64,000 bases of DNA from JAKFWF01 sp031374115 (GTDB lineage: Bacteria > Pseudomonadota > Alphaproteobacteria > Rhizobiales > Hyphomicrobiaceae). Made by a program: the position numbers and the translations under genes. The stretch is taken from the NCBI GenBank assembly GCA_031374115.1, contig JANMNO010000005.1:62001-126000 (forward strand), written 5' to 3'. Below are positions 33,129 through 42,544 of this stretch, in pieces; the stretch's first letter is position 1, and each line of letters opens with the position of its first letter. Below the pieces are notes generated by a model, which was given only the letters and a program-made list of their open reading frames with translations, was not told the origin of the DNA and did not search any database.

Positions 33129-34060
33129 CGCCCTTCCGCCTCGAATTCTGCGCGACGAGCCTCGGACTTTACCTGCTCCAGAATGCGGGCGGCCTCGCTG
33201 CCCTGGATGCGGCCGATGTCGTCTTGATACTTCAGCAGCGTGCCGAGCGTGCGATCAACCTGTTCCGGGTCGAGGGCGACGCAGTTGAGTTGCGTCAACG
33301 CCTGCGCCCATTCGAGTGTCTCCGATACGCCAGGGTTCTTGTACAAATCCATCTGCCGGAGCGCGTTGACGAAGGCGACGATCTGATCGGTCAGTTCACG
33401 GCCGGCGTTCGGTGCCTTGAGAGCCAAAATAGCGCGCTCGCGATCGACGGACGGATAGTCGACCCAGTGATAGAAGCAGCGGCGGCGCACGGCATCGTGC
33501 ACTTCACGCGTGCGATTGGAGGTAAGAATCGTGATCGGCGGCGTCGTGGCTTTGATCGTGCCAAGCTCCGGGATCGTCACCTGATAATCGGCGAGCAGCT
33601 CCAGCAGGAATGCTTCGAATGGTTCGTCAGCGCGATCGAGCTCGTCGATCAGGAGCACGGGCGATCGGCCGGACTTCGACAGCTCGAGCGCTTGCAGCAA
33701 GGGCCGCTTCAGGAGGTAGGCTTCGGTATAAAGATCACGTTCCAGTGCTTCGGCCGATGTCGCCCCGCCCGCGGCCTCCGTCGCGCGAATGTGCAGCAGT
33801 TGGCGACTGTAATTCCACTCGTAAACAGCCGATGAGATGTCGAGGCCCTCGTAGCACTGCAGTCGCACGAGCGGCCGGCCCAGCTGAGACGCGAGCACCT
33901 TCGCGATCTCGGTTTTTCCGACGCCAGCCTCGCCTTCGAGAAACAGGGGCCGCTGCAATTTCAGCGCCAGGAACACCGCCGTCGATAGCCCCTCGTCGGC
34001 AATGTATCCGCCCGATTGGAGCAGCGCTTTCGTTTCAGGAACAGTGGCCGGGAGGGTCAT
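33125..34060 (-). CDS. MoxR-family AAA+ ATPase, CoxD-like
   Basis: The 311-residue ATPase has Walker A in LEGEAGVGKTEIAKVLA, Walker B in PVLLIDELDRADEPFEAFLLE and sensor 1 in TILTSNRTREVHDAVRRRC. MoxR/CoxD proteins act with VWA partners as chaperones that mature metalloenzymes, and here the partner follows with a four-base overlap. A toxin-antitoxin pair lies between this gene and coxM, interrupting what should be one operon. Confidence 0.92.
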   Translation of the reverse strand: MTLPATVPETKALLQSGGYIADEGLSTAVFLALKLQRPLFLEGEAGVGKTEIAKVLASQLGRPLVRLQCYEGLDISSAVYEWNYSRQLLHIRATEAAGGATSAEALERDLYTEAYLLKRPLLQALELSKSGRSPVLLIDELDRADEPFEAFLLELLADYQVTIPELGTIKATTPPITILTSNRTREVHDAVRRRCFYHWVDYPSVDRERAILALKAPNAGRELTDQIVAFVNALRQMDLYKNPGVSETLEWAQALTQLNCVALDPEQVDRTLGTLLKYQDDIGRIQGSEAARILEQVKSEARRAEFEAEGR

Positions 34061-34086
34061 GGGGTGCAGATGTACCTTGTCGCTGT

Positions 34087-34383
34087 CTACAAATCGGCAA
34101 GATCTGGTTCGTCGCGCGCTCCGTGCCGAACATGGAGCAGCACAAGTGCCCCATGCTCGATCATGAAGAACAACTTGTATCCATAGCCCGGGACAGTCGA
34201 ACGAAACACGCCGGGCCTGGAAGTCCTTTGCGCGATATGGGGGTGGTCTAGAAGGATATTGACGGAACGTTCTATTCGTACACGCACGCGTTCGGCAGCT
34301 AACTCGTTTCGATCAAGGATGTAATCTCGTAATCTAGCGAGGTCTTCCTCCGCCCGTGGAGTAATCCCAAGCACTAGCGCCAT
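34087..34383 (-). CDS. RelE/ParE-superfamily toxin
   Basis: The 98-residue product reads LGITPRAEEDLARLRDYI at its start, typical of ParE/RelE toxins, and keeps the late strand region FRSTVPGYGYKLFFMIEHGALVLLHVRHGAR. ParE members poison gyrase and RelE members cut mRNA; sequence alone does not decide, though the general pattern is ParE-like. It follows and overlaps the antitoxin gene by ten bases, in the usual antitoxin-first order. Confidence 0.82.
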   Translation of the reverse strand: MALVLGITPRAEEDLARLRDYILDRNELAAERVRVRIERSVNILLDHPHIAQRTSRPGVFRSTVPGYGYKLFFMIEHGALVLLHVRHGARDEPDLADL

Positions 34384-34601
34384 GCTTTACGCAGAATGGC
34401 ATCGACCGCTTGGGGCGAAATGAATCCACCCTGGCGCGCCTGGTCCATCGCCTCATCGATCGCCGCATCTTCAGCATCTGACAAGAGGTAAACCTCGTCT
34501 GTCAGATCGGCCAACAGATCGGCAGCTCTTTCCTGCTCGACTTCTGGCAGCCTACGCAGCTTGGCCATCAAATGTTCAAGGCGTTCAACGGTTTTGGTCA
34601 T
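34374..34601 (-). CDS. Antitoxin partner of the RelE/ParE toxin
   Basis: This 75-residue acidic protein (VERLEHLMAKLRRLPEVEQERAAD and SDAEDAAIDEAMDQARQGGF) lies immediately upstream of and overlaps the toxin gene. Its composition and length are typical of toxin-neutralising partners, but no clear DNA-binding motif is visible, so autoregulation cannot be shown. The pair is inserted between coxM and moxR. Confidence 0.72.
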   Translation of the reverse strand: MTKTVERLEHLMAKLRRLPEVEQERAADLLADLTDEVYLLSDAEDAAIDEAMDQARQGGFISPQAVDAILRKAWR

Positions 34602-34664
34602 ACTGGAAGGCTACCACGATTTGCCAAGGCATTCAAAACTGCTGGTCGCCAGCGTCAGAGCCGG

Positions 34665-35462
34665 TCACCCCGCCAACACAACCGCCCGGCCGGCCATCAC
34701 CGGCACCATGGCGGCGCGGTATTCGGCGCTGCCGTGGATGTCGCCCATCAGGTTGGCGGCAGAAACCTTCACGCTCTTCAAAGCCTCGGGTGAGAAGTTT
34801 GCCGACAGTGCCGCTTCGATTTCAGGCGATCGAAACACGCCACCGCCGCCGCACCCGGTCACGGCGCAGCGAATTCCGGCGCTCGTATCGGCAACGAATG
34901 CGCCGACCAGCGCGTAGCGTGATGCCCGCTGCTCCATCTTGGCGTAGCCGGCCTTCTTCGGGATCGGAAAGCGGATCGCCGTGATGATTTCGCCAGCATC
35001 GAGCGCGGTCGAGAACATGCCGGTGAAGTACTGGTCTGCCGCGATCTGCCGCTTGTCGGTGACGATCGTCCCGCCCAGCGCCAGCACGGCGGATGGATAA
35101 TCCGCTGCCGGATCGTTATTGGCGATCGAGCCGCCGATGGTTCCCGCATTGCGCACCGCCGGGTCGCCGATGCCGTCGGCCAACGCCGCAAGTGCCGGAA
35201 TAGCAGCCTTCACCTCGGCACTGCGGGCAACGGCATCGTGCGTCACCGTTGCGCCGATGACGAGCGTGTTGCCATCGCGTTTGATCGTTTTCAGATCGGC
35301 AATGCCGCCCAGATCAATCACGGCGGAGGGCGAGGCCAACCGCTGCTTCAACGTCGGCACCAGTGTTTGCCCGCCCGCCAAAATCTTGGCTTCGGGGTTT
35401 GCAATAGCGGCCTTCGCGGCATCGGCGACAGAACCAGGGCGGCTATAGTCGAACGAGTACAT
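34665..35462 (-). CDS. FAD-binding medium subunit, CoxM-like
   Basis: This FAD subunit (265 residues) of a three-part molybdenum hydroxylase passes electrons from the [2Fe-2S] subunit to the acceptor. It has the two flavin motifs AKILAGGQTLVPTLKQRL and RNAGTIGGSIANNDPAADYPS. ATG 35462 follows GGGGAG and gives the normal start YSFDYSRPGSV; the frame to 35591 lies inside coxL. It is third in the order coxS-coxL-coxM. Confidence 0.9.
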   Translation of the reverse strand: MYSFDYSRPGSVADAAKAAIANPEAKILAGGQTLVPTLKQRLASPSAVIDLGGIADLKTIKRDGNTLVIGATVTHDAVARSAEVKAAIPALAALADGIGDPAVRNAGTIGGSIANNDPAADYPSAVLALGGTIVTDKRQIAADQYFTGMFSTALDAGEIITAIRFPIPKKAGYAKMEQRASRYALVGAFVADTSAGIRCAVTGCGGGGVFRSPEIEAALSANFSPEALKSVKVSAANLMGDIHGSAEYRAAMVPVMAGRAVVLAG

Positions 35463-35482
35463 GGTCTTGGCTCCCCTGATGA

Positions 35483-37864
35483 TTATTCGGCGGCCTTGGC
35501 GACCGGGGCTTCGTGGATGATGCGCCAGATCTTTTCCGGCGTTGCCGGCATATCGATGTGGCCGACGCGGTAGTCGCGCAGCGCGTCGCACACCGCGTTA
35601 ATGACGGCAGGCGGCGAGCCGATGGCACCAGCCTCGCCACAGCCCTTCACGCCGAGCGGATTGTGCGTACACGCAGTCACCGTCGTTGCGACCTGGAACG
35701 AGGGCACGTCGTCGGCGCGCGGCATACAATAGTCCATGTACGAGCCGGTCTTGAGCTGCCCGTTTTCATCGTAGACAGTGTTCTCCAGCAGCGCCTGGCC
35801 GATGCCTTGCACCAACCCGCCATGCACCTGGCCTTCGACGATCATCGGATTGACGATGTTGCCGAAGTCGTCGGCTGCGGTGAACTTGATGATCTCGGTC
35901 TGCCCGGTCGCCGGATCGATCTCGATTTCGCAAATGTAGGTACCGGCCGGGAACGTGAAGTTCTTCGGATCGTAGAACGCGGTTTCCTCCAAGCCCGGCT
36001 CGATATGGTCAATCGGGTATTTATGCGGGACGTAAGCCGTCAACGCAATTTCGCCGAACGTCTTCTTCTTGTCGGTACCTTTCACCTGGAATGCGCCGTC
36101 TTCAAACACGACGTCGGCCTCTGATGCTTCCAGCAAGTGGGCTGCGATCTTGCGGCCCTTATCGATCACCTTCTGCAGCGCATTGACGATCGCCGTGCCG
36201 CCGACCGCGAGCGAGCGCGAGCCGTATGTGCCCATGCCGAATGGCACGCGCGCGGTATCACCATGGATGATGTCCACACTTTCGATGCCGATGCCGAGCT
36301 TATCGGCGACGACCTGCGCGAAAGTGGTGTCGTGGCCCTGGCCGTGACTGTGTGAGCCGGTCAGGATCGAGACCGATCCGGTTGGGTTCACGCGCACGGT
36401 TGCCGCTTCATATAAGCCCGCTCGGGCGCCGAGTGCGCCGACCAGGCTCGATGGCGCTATGCCGCACGCCTCGATGTAACTCGCGACGCCGATGCCGCGC
36501 AGCTTGCCCTTGGCCTTGGCGGCCGCACGACGCGCTTCGAAGCCTTTGTAGTCGGCGAGTTCGATCGCCTTGTCCATCGATGCGTCGTAGTCCCCGATGT
36601 CGTACACGACGGCGACGGGCGTCTGGTAGGGGAACGTGCGGATGAAGTTCTTGCGGCGCAGTTCGGTCTGATCCATGCCCAATTCCGCGGCGGCTTTCGA
36701 CATCAACCGTTCGACGACGAAGGTCGCCTCGGGCCGCCCTGCGCCGCGATAGGCGTCGACCGGCACGGTGTTGGTGAACATCGCCTTCACGTTTACGTAG
36801 ATCGCAGGTGTCGTGTACTGGCCGGCCAGCAACGTGCCGTGCAGCCAAGTCGGCACGCTCGGCGCGAAGGTCGATAGGTAGGCGCCCATGTTGGCGAGCG
36901 TATCGACCTTGAGGCCGAGCGCTTTGCCGTCCTTGTCGAACGCCATTTCGGCATGTGTGACGTGATCGCGGCCGTGCGCATCCGACACAAAACTCTCCGA
37001 GCGTTCGGCGACCCACTTGACCGGTCGGTTGACCTTTTTCGAAGCCCAGGTGACGAACGCTTCCTCGGCATAATGAAAAATTTTCGAGCCGAAGCCGCCA
37101 CCGACGTCGGGCGACAACACGCGCAACTTATGCTCGGGAATGTTGAGCACGAACGCGCCCATCAGCAGCCGAATGACGTGCGGGTTCTGGCTGGTGGTGA
37201 CAAGCAAATGCTCGTCGGTAGAGATGTCATACGAGCCGATCGCGGCGCGCGGCTCCATCGCGTTGGCAACAAGGCGCTGGTTGATCAGATCGATCTTGCA
37301 GATGTGCGCGGCCTTGGCGAACGCGGCATCGGTCGCAGCCTTGTCGCCGAGTTCCCAATCGAAGCACATGTTGTTGGCAGCTTCGTCGTGGACCGGTGCG
37401 CCACCGCCTTTGAGCGCCTTGGTCATATCGACGACGGCTGGCAATTCCTGATAGTCGATCGCGACTTTCTCGGCCGCATCCTTCGCCTGCTCGATCGTCT
37501 CGGCGATCACCGCGACCACCGGATCGCCGACGTGCCGCACCTTGGCCGACGCCAGGATCGAGTGCTTGGGCTCGACCATCGGTTTGTTCTCGCGGCCCGT
37601 GACGAGCCAGCCGCAGGGCACACCGCCGACGTTGTCGGCTTCGAGGTCGGCTGCGGTATAGATCGCGACGACGCCGGGCGACTTCATCGCAGCGGTCAGA
37701 TCAATCTTGCCGAGCCTGGCGTGGGCGACCGGCGAGCGCACGAACACGCAATGGGTCTGTCGCGGCATCACCATATCGTCGGTGTACCGGCCCAGGCCCT
37801 TGAGAAAGCGGAAATCTTCGCGGCGCTTCACGGCGGCGCCAATACCATTTTCCATGACGGTCAT
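35483..37864 (-). CDS. Molybdopterin-binding large subunit, CoxL-like (form II)
   Basis: The product (793 residues from ATG 37864, with GGAG before it) is the catalytic subunit of a cytoplasmic molybdenum hydroxylase. It opens VKRREDFRFLKGLGRYTDD and carries VGGGFGSKIFHYAEE, the active-site loop VDAYRGAGRPEATFVVERLM (coded near 36731-36762) and the catalytic Glu in GCGEAGAIGSPPAVINAV. True CO dehydrogenases have A-Y-x-C-S-F-R with a Cu-binding cysteine; AYRGAGR marks the form II group, whose substrates are mostly unknown (xanthine, aldehydes, aromatic acyl compounds). Two further in-frame Met codons upstream are possible starts. Confidence 0.92.
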   Translation of the reverse strand: MTVMENGIGAAVKRREDFRFLKGLGRYTDDMVMPRQTHCVFVRSPVAHARLGKIDLTAAMKSPGVVAIYTAADLEADNVGGVPCGWLVTGRENKPMVEPKHSILASAKVRHVGDPVVAVIAETIEQAKDAAEKVAIDYQELPAVVDMTKALKGGGAPVHDEAANNMCFDWELGDKAATDAAFAKAAHICKIDLINQRLVANAMEPRAAIGSYDISTDEHLLVTTSQNPHVIRLLMGAFVLNIPEHKLRVLSPDVGGGFGSKIFHYAEEAFVTWASKKVNRPVKWVAERSESFVSDAHGRDHVTHAEMAFDKDGKALGLKVDTLANMGAYLSTFAPSVPTWLHGTLLAGQYTTPAIYVNVKAMFTNTVPVDAYRGAGRPEATFVVERLMSKAAAELGMDQTELRRKNFIRTFPYQTPVAVVYDIGDYDASMDKAIELADYKGFEARRAAAKAKGKLRGIGVASYIEACGIAPSSLVGALGARAGLYEAATVRVNPTGSVSILTGSHSHGQGHDTTFAQVVADKLGIGIESVDIIHGDTARVPFGMGTYGSRSLAVGGTAIVNALQKVIDKGRKIAAHLLEASEADVVFEDGAFQVKGTDKKKTFGEIALTAYVPHKYPIDHIEPGLEETAFYDPKNFTFPAGTYICEIEIDPATGQTEIIKFTAADDFGNIVNPMIVEGQVHGGLVQGIGQALLENTVYDENGQLKTGSYMDYCMPRADDVPSFQVATTVTACTHNPLGVKGCGEAGAIGSPPAVINAVCDALRDYRVGHIDMPATPEKIWRIIHEAPVAKAAE

Positions 37865-37921
37865 GAATATCTCCATTTTGGCTGCACTCGAGGTGCCGGC
37901 CACGACTTGAATCAGCGCGGA

Positions 37922-38419
<498 letters not shown>

Positions 38420-38470
38420 ATTCGCTGACTGATCATAATGCAGAGCGGCTTCTACGTCCGCGCGCTGACA

Positions 38471-39037
38471 TCAACGTGCCAACAGATACACGCCGATGGC
38501 AAGTGCCAAAGCGCCCATCACCCACCAAACGGCCGTGGGCAGAACGGTTGATCTGCCGGCCGAAGGAGTTGTAACGGCCGTTTCGCCGGGCGCTGGCGGC
38601 CCCTCAACCTCGGTAGCAAATGAAGTGAAGAATTTTTCCGCCAACTGAGCAGCCGTCGCATCGATCAACCGTTGGCCGAGTTGGGCAATTTTGCCGCCGA
38701 CGTTGGCGTCGACATCATATGACAACAGTGTCCCGCCTTGTGACGGCTCGAGCTTGACCGCTGCTCCACCGGAAGCCATGCCGGCCGCGCCGCCTAAGCC
38801 CTTGCCGCTGATCCGGTAGCTCCTCGGCGGATCGAGATCCGACAATTCAACATCGCCGGTAAAGCGCACCGACATTGGCCCGATCTTCAGGCTGGCCACC
38901 GCCTTCATCTTGTCATCGCCGAGCTTTTCCAAGCTCTCGCATCCCGGGATGCAGCGGCGCAGCACCTCGACGTCGTTGAGCTTATCCCACACCTTGGCCG
39001 GCTGAGCCGACAACTGACGCGTGCCGGTAAGCTTCAT
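38471..39037 (-). CDS. CoxG-like SRPBCC protein with C-terminal membrane anchor
   Basis: The 188-residue protein has a START/SRPBCC fold typical of CoxG (TGTRQLSAQPAKVWDKLNDVEVLRRCIPGCESLEKL, and DVDANVGGKIAQLGQRLIDATA). It ends with one membrane helix (TAVWWVMGALALAIGVYLLA). CoxG is thought to recruit CO dehydrogenase to the cytoplasmic membrane, so this protein probably anchors the hydroxylase encoded next. First gene of the cluster. Confidence 0.9.
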   Translation of the reverse strand: MKLTGTRQLSAQPAKVWDKLNDVEVLRRCIPGCESLEKLGDDKMKAVASLKIGPMSVRFTGDVELSDLDPPRSYRISGKGLGGAAGMASGGAAVKLEPSQGGTLLSYDVDANVGGKIAQLGQRLIDATAAQLAEKFFTSFATEVEGPPAPGETAVTTPSAGRSTVLPTAVWWVMGALALAIGVYLLAR

Positions 39038-39316
39038 GGGGCGGTTGGTCCCTCGGGATGTTTTCGTGATCGGCGATATGCAAAACCTAGAGTGTCGCCA
39101 TCGCGCCCCTTTGACAACCGTGTTCGCGCGGATGCGCAGTGGATGGTGGATCGCCGATCAGGAAAGAGGTGATAGAACAAAAAACGAACGGTTTGTCTCA
39201 AGCATCCAAGAAAGCCGACGGCGACTGCGCCAATCTCGGCTGCCCTTGGGCGCATCTCGGTATTTCCCCCGAAATCGGTAACGGCGCCCTCTTGGGTCCT
39301 CTATACAGTCGCCGTT

Positions 39317-41779
39317 ATGAAACTGCCGATCGACGATGTGCTGGACGAGATCCGCACGACGCTGGCTGCGTCGCCGAACGCCGTTCTGGTCGCGCCGCCC
39401 GGAGCCGGCAAGACGACGCGGGTACCGTTGGCGCTGCTCGACGAGCCTTGGCAGCGCTTCAGGAAAATCCTCATTCTCGAGCCGCGCCGGTTGGCAGCGC
39501 GCGCGGCTGCCGAGCGCATGGCGTCGACCCTCGGCGAGAAGGTCGGCGAGACCGTTGGCATTCGCGCCCGTCTCGACAGCCGGGTCGGCCCGAAGACCCG
39601 CATCGAGGTGATAACGGAGGGCGTGTTCGCGCGCATGATCATCGATGATCCATCGCTCGACGGCATCGGTGTGGTCCTGTTCGATGAATATCACGAGCGC
39701 TCGCTAGATGCCGATCTGGGGTTGGCCCTCGCGCTCGATGCGCAAGCGGGATTGCGCGAAGATCTGCGCATCCTCGTCATGTCGGCGACGCTCGATGGCG
39801 CACGCGTGGCGGGGCTGCTCGGCGGTGCACGCGTGATCGAATCGCATGGTCGCAGTTACCCGGTCGAAACGAAATATCTCGGCCGTGACCCGCGCGGCCG
39901 CATCGACGATCAGGTCGTCGAGGCGATCGTGAAAGCGGTCCGCGCCGAGCCGGGATCCATCTTGGCGTTCCTGCCTGGCCAGGGCGAAATCCGCCGCGTT
40001 GCCGAACGATTGGCCGAACGCATCGACGATGCCACGATCGAGATCGCGCCGTTGTACGGAGCCATGGACCGGGGTGCCCAGGATCTCGCGGTGAAACCTG
40101 CGCGCGCGGGTCGCCGCAAGATCGTACTGGCGACGTCGATTGCCGAAAGCTCGATCACCATCGAGGGGGTACGAGTGGTGATCGATTGCGGGCTTGCGCG
40201 CGTGCCGCGTTTCGAGCCCGATGCTGGCGTGACACGATTGGAAACGGTCCGGATCAGCCGGGCCAGTGCCGATCAACGGCGAGGCCGTGCTGGGCGAACC
40301 GAGCCGGGAGTGTGCTATCGCCTGTGGGACGAGCCGCAAACGCAAGCGTTGCTGCCGTTCGCTGCGCCGGAAATTCTCAACGCCGATCTGGCAAGTTTGC
40401 TGCTCGATTGCGCCGCCTGGGGCGAGGCGGATCCGCTACGCTTGTCGTGGCTTGATCCGCCGCCGCGCGCAGCCCTCCTGTCGGCGAAGTCCGAGTTGCA
40501 AACACTTGCAAGCCTAGATGCGGAAGGCCGCATCACCAATCACGGGCGTCGACTGCGATCGCTGCCATTGCCACCGCGCCTTGCCGCCATGGTGACCGCG
40601 GCAGCGTCCCTCGGAGCAACGCGCGAAGCTGCCGAGATCGCGGCCTTGATCGTCGAGCGTGGACTTGGTGGCAATGACGTCGATCTTGGGCATCGTCTGA
40701 CGAACTTCCGGCGTGATCGCGGAGAGCGGGCGCAAGCGATGCGCGGCTTGGCGCAGGGGTGGAGCAAACTGGCCGAGGCCGACACGCCGAAGAAAGACAT
40801 CGGCGCGCCACTCTCGCCTGCAGCGCTGCTCGCCCTTGCCTTTCCGCATCGCATCGCCAAAGCACGCGGGCGCGATGGGCAGTTCCTGCTGGCGAATGGG
40901 CGCGGCGCCAATGTCGACGCGGCCGATGCGCTCGCGCGATCAGCCTACATTGTCGTTGCCGAGATGGCAGGTGCGGCGGCATCGACCCGCATACTTCTCG
41001 CAGCTCCCATCGACGAAGCCGAAGTGCGCGACATTGCGGCGGACCGCATCAAGCACACGGACGATGTCGCATTCGACAAGGCTGCAGCAGCGCTACGTGG
41101 CCGTCGAACGAGCCGGCTCGGCGCGATCACGCTGGCATCCGTGCCGCAAGCGGTTGCTCCCGACCACGCGACGGCACCGCTGCTGGCCGACGGCATCGCC
41201 GGGCTTGGGATCGATCGTCTACCTTGGTCGAAAGCGCAAATGCAAATGCGCGACCGCGTCGGATTTCTGACGCCGACCGCACCGCAGGATTGGCCGGACT
41301 TATCCGACGCCGCCCTTGCCATCACGGTGCGAGAATGGCTCGCGCCACACCTGTCGAACAAGACGAAACTTGCTGAAATTGGCGCCGACGATCTAGCGAC
41401 CGCGCTCGATACACTGCTCCCGTGGGATCTGCGCCAGCGTCTCGACCGCGAGGCGCCGACGCACTTTACCGCGCCGACCGGCAACGCTCACGCAATCGAC
41501 TACGAGGGGCCAGGAAAACCCGCGCTCCACATCCGCGTGCAGGAACTGTTCGGGCTGCAAACGCACCCCGCCATCGCCAACGGTCGATTGCCGCTGACGC
41601 TCCATTTATTGTCGCCGGCGCAGCGGCCGATCCAGATCACGCGCGATCTTCCGGGCTTCTGGGTTGGCAGTTGGGCGGCCGTCAAAGCCGATATGCGCGG
41701 GCGATATCCCCGGCACCCCTGGCCCGATGATCCGGCGTCCGCCCAGCCGACAGCACGTGCCAAGCCGCGCGGAACCTAG
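39317..41779 (+). CDS. hrpB: ATP-dependent helicase HrpB
   Basis: This DEAH-box helicase of 820 residues has the usual HrpB length. Motifs are I (APPGAGKTTRVPLALL), Ia (LEPRRLAARAAAERM), II (VLFDEYHERSLDADLG), III (ILVMSATLDG), V (LATSIAESSITIEGVRVVIDCG) and VI (QRRGRAGRTEPGVCYRLW). The C-terminal HrpB-specific domain runs to PRHPWPDDP. Its cellular role is not well defined; RNA processing is suspected from homologues. It stands alone, divergent from the cox-type cluster. Confidence 0.95.
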   Translation: MKLPIDDVLDEIRTTLAASPNAVLVAPPGAGKTTRVPLALLDEPWQRFRKILILEPRRLAARAAAERMASTLGEKVGETVGIRARLDSRVGPKTRIEVITEGVFARMIIDDPSLDGIGVVLFDEYHERSLDADLGLALALDAQAGLREDLRILVMSATLDGARVAGLLGGARVIESHGRSYPVETKYLGRDPRGRIDDQVVEAIVKAVRAEPGSILAFLPGQGEIRRVAERLAERIDDATIEIAPLYGAMDRGAQDLAVKPARAGRRKIVLATSIAESSITIEGVRVVIDCGLARVPRFEPDAGVTRLETVRISRASADQRRGRAGRTEPGVCYRLWDEPQTQALLPFAAPEILNADLASLLLDCAAWGEADPLRLSWLDPPPRAALLSAKSELQTLASLDAEGRITNHGRRLRSLPLPPRLAAMVTAAASLGATREAAEIAALIVERGLGGNDVDLGHRLTNFRRDRGERAQAMRGLAQGWSKLAEADTPKKDIGAPLSPAALLALAFPHRIAKARGRDGQFLLANGRGANVDAADALARSAYIVVAEMAGAAASTRILLAAPIDEAEVRDIAADRIKHTDDVAFDKAAAALRGRRTSRLGAITLASVPQAVAPDHATAPLLADGIAGLGIDRLPWSKAQMQMRDRVGFLTPTAPQDWPDLSDAALAITVREWLAPHLSNKTKLAEIGADDLATALDTLLPWDLRQRLDREAPTHFTAPTGNAHAIDYEGPGKPALHIRVQELFGLQTHPAIANGRLPLTLHLLSPAQRPIQITRDLPGFWVGSWAAVKADMRGRYPRHPWPDDPASAQPTARAKPRGT

Positions 41780-41886
41780 TTCTTGCCCGATTTGCGCCAT
41801 ACGGCGCACTTACGGGATTATTCGTCGCGGGCGGGAGATTCGCACGATGACGTGATTCACGCGACGTATTCCTTGGGGGGATAATC

Positions 41887-42444
41887 ATGCATTCGATCGA
41901 TCGGCGTTCAGCCCTGACATTGGCAATCTCAACGATTGCGGCCACCGGCCTACCCAACGATGCTTCTGCCCGCCCCGGCGGATACGGCAACGATAAGGTC
42001 GGCCGCACGCTAGAGTCACTGTTTTGGCGCGTTCGCGGATCTCGCCGTTTGATTGAAAGAGCGGCCGGCGTATTGGTATTCCCAACCATCATCAAGGCGG
42101 GCTTCGGCATTGGTGCCGAGTACGGCGAAGGCACGTTACTCGTGCAGGGACGGCCCGCCGGCTATTACAATTGCGTATCTGGGTCGATTGGCTTTCAGCT
42201 TGGTGCGCAAGCCCGCTCCGTCGTCATTGTATTCGTGACACCGGAGGCCCTTGGTAGGTTCGAGCGCACCGATGGCTGGAAGGTCGGCGTCGATGGATCG
42301 GTGGCACTGATCACGGTCGGAGCCGGCGGCTCCGTCGACAGCGACCGGATCGCCAATCCGGTGGTCGGCTTCATCTTCGACGGCAAGGGCCTGATGTATA
42401 ACCTGACGCTCGAGGGCACCAAGATCAGCCGCATTTCACGCTAA
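41887..42444 (+). CDS. SYLF-domain (Ysc84-type) lipid-binding protein
   Basis: The 185-residue protein begins with a twin-arginine-like signal (DRRSALTLAISTIAATGLP). The mature part matches the SYLF/DUF500 family: AAGVLVFPTIIKAGFGIGAEYGEGTLLV, YYNCVSGSIGFQLGAQARSVVIVF and VGVDGSVALITVGAGGSVD. Family members bind phosphoinositides in eukaryotes; bacterial members are exported with unclear roles. Single gene with a likely hairpin terminator right after it. Confidence 0.88.
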   Translation: MHSIDRRSALTLAISTIAATGLPNDASARPGGYGNDKVGRTLESLFWRVRGSRRLIERAAGVLVFPTIIKAGFGIGAEYGEGTLLVQGRPAGYYNCVSGSIGFQLGAQARSVVIVFVTPEALGRFERTDGWKVGVDGSVALITVGAGGSVDSDRIANPVVGFIFDGKGLMYNLTLEGTKISRISR

Positions 42445-42449
42445 AAAAA

Positions 42450-42478
42450 GCGAGCCGAAATTCGGTTTCGCGCGTTTT
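42450..42478 (+). terminator. Probable intrinsic terminator after the SYLF gene
   Basis: GCGA-G-CCGAA pairs with TTCGG-TT-TCGC around a single A, giving an interrupted stem. It is followed by GCG and a run of four T. It lies six bases after the SYLF stop codon. The small loop makes it less than ideal. Confidence 0.5.
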
Positions 42479-42544
42479 AGGTGGCGCACGGCGACTCCCC
42501 TGCGGGGAGCCGGCCGCCGAGCGCGTTAGCGTTGGAGTTCAAGG

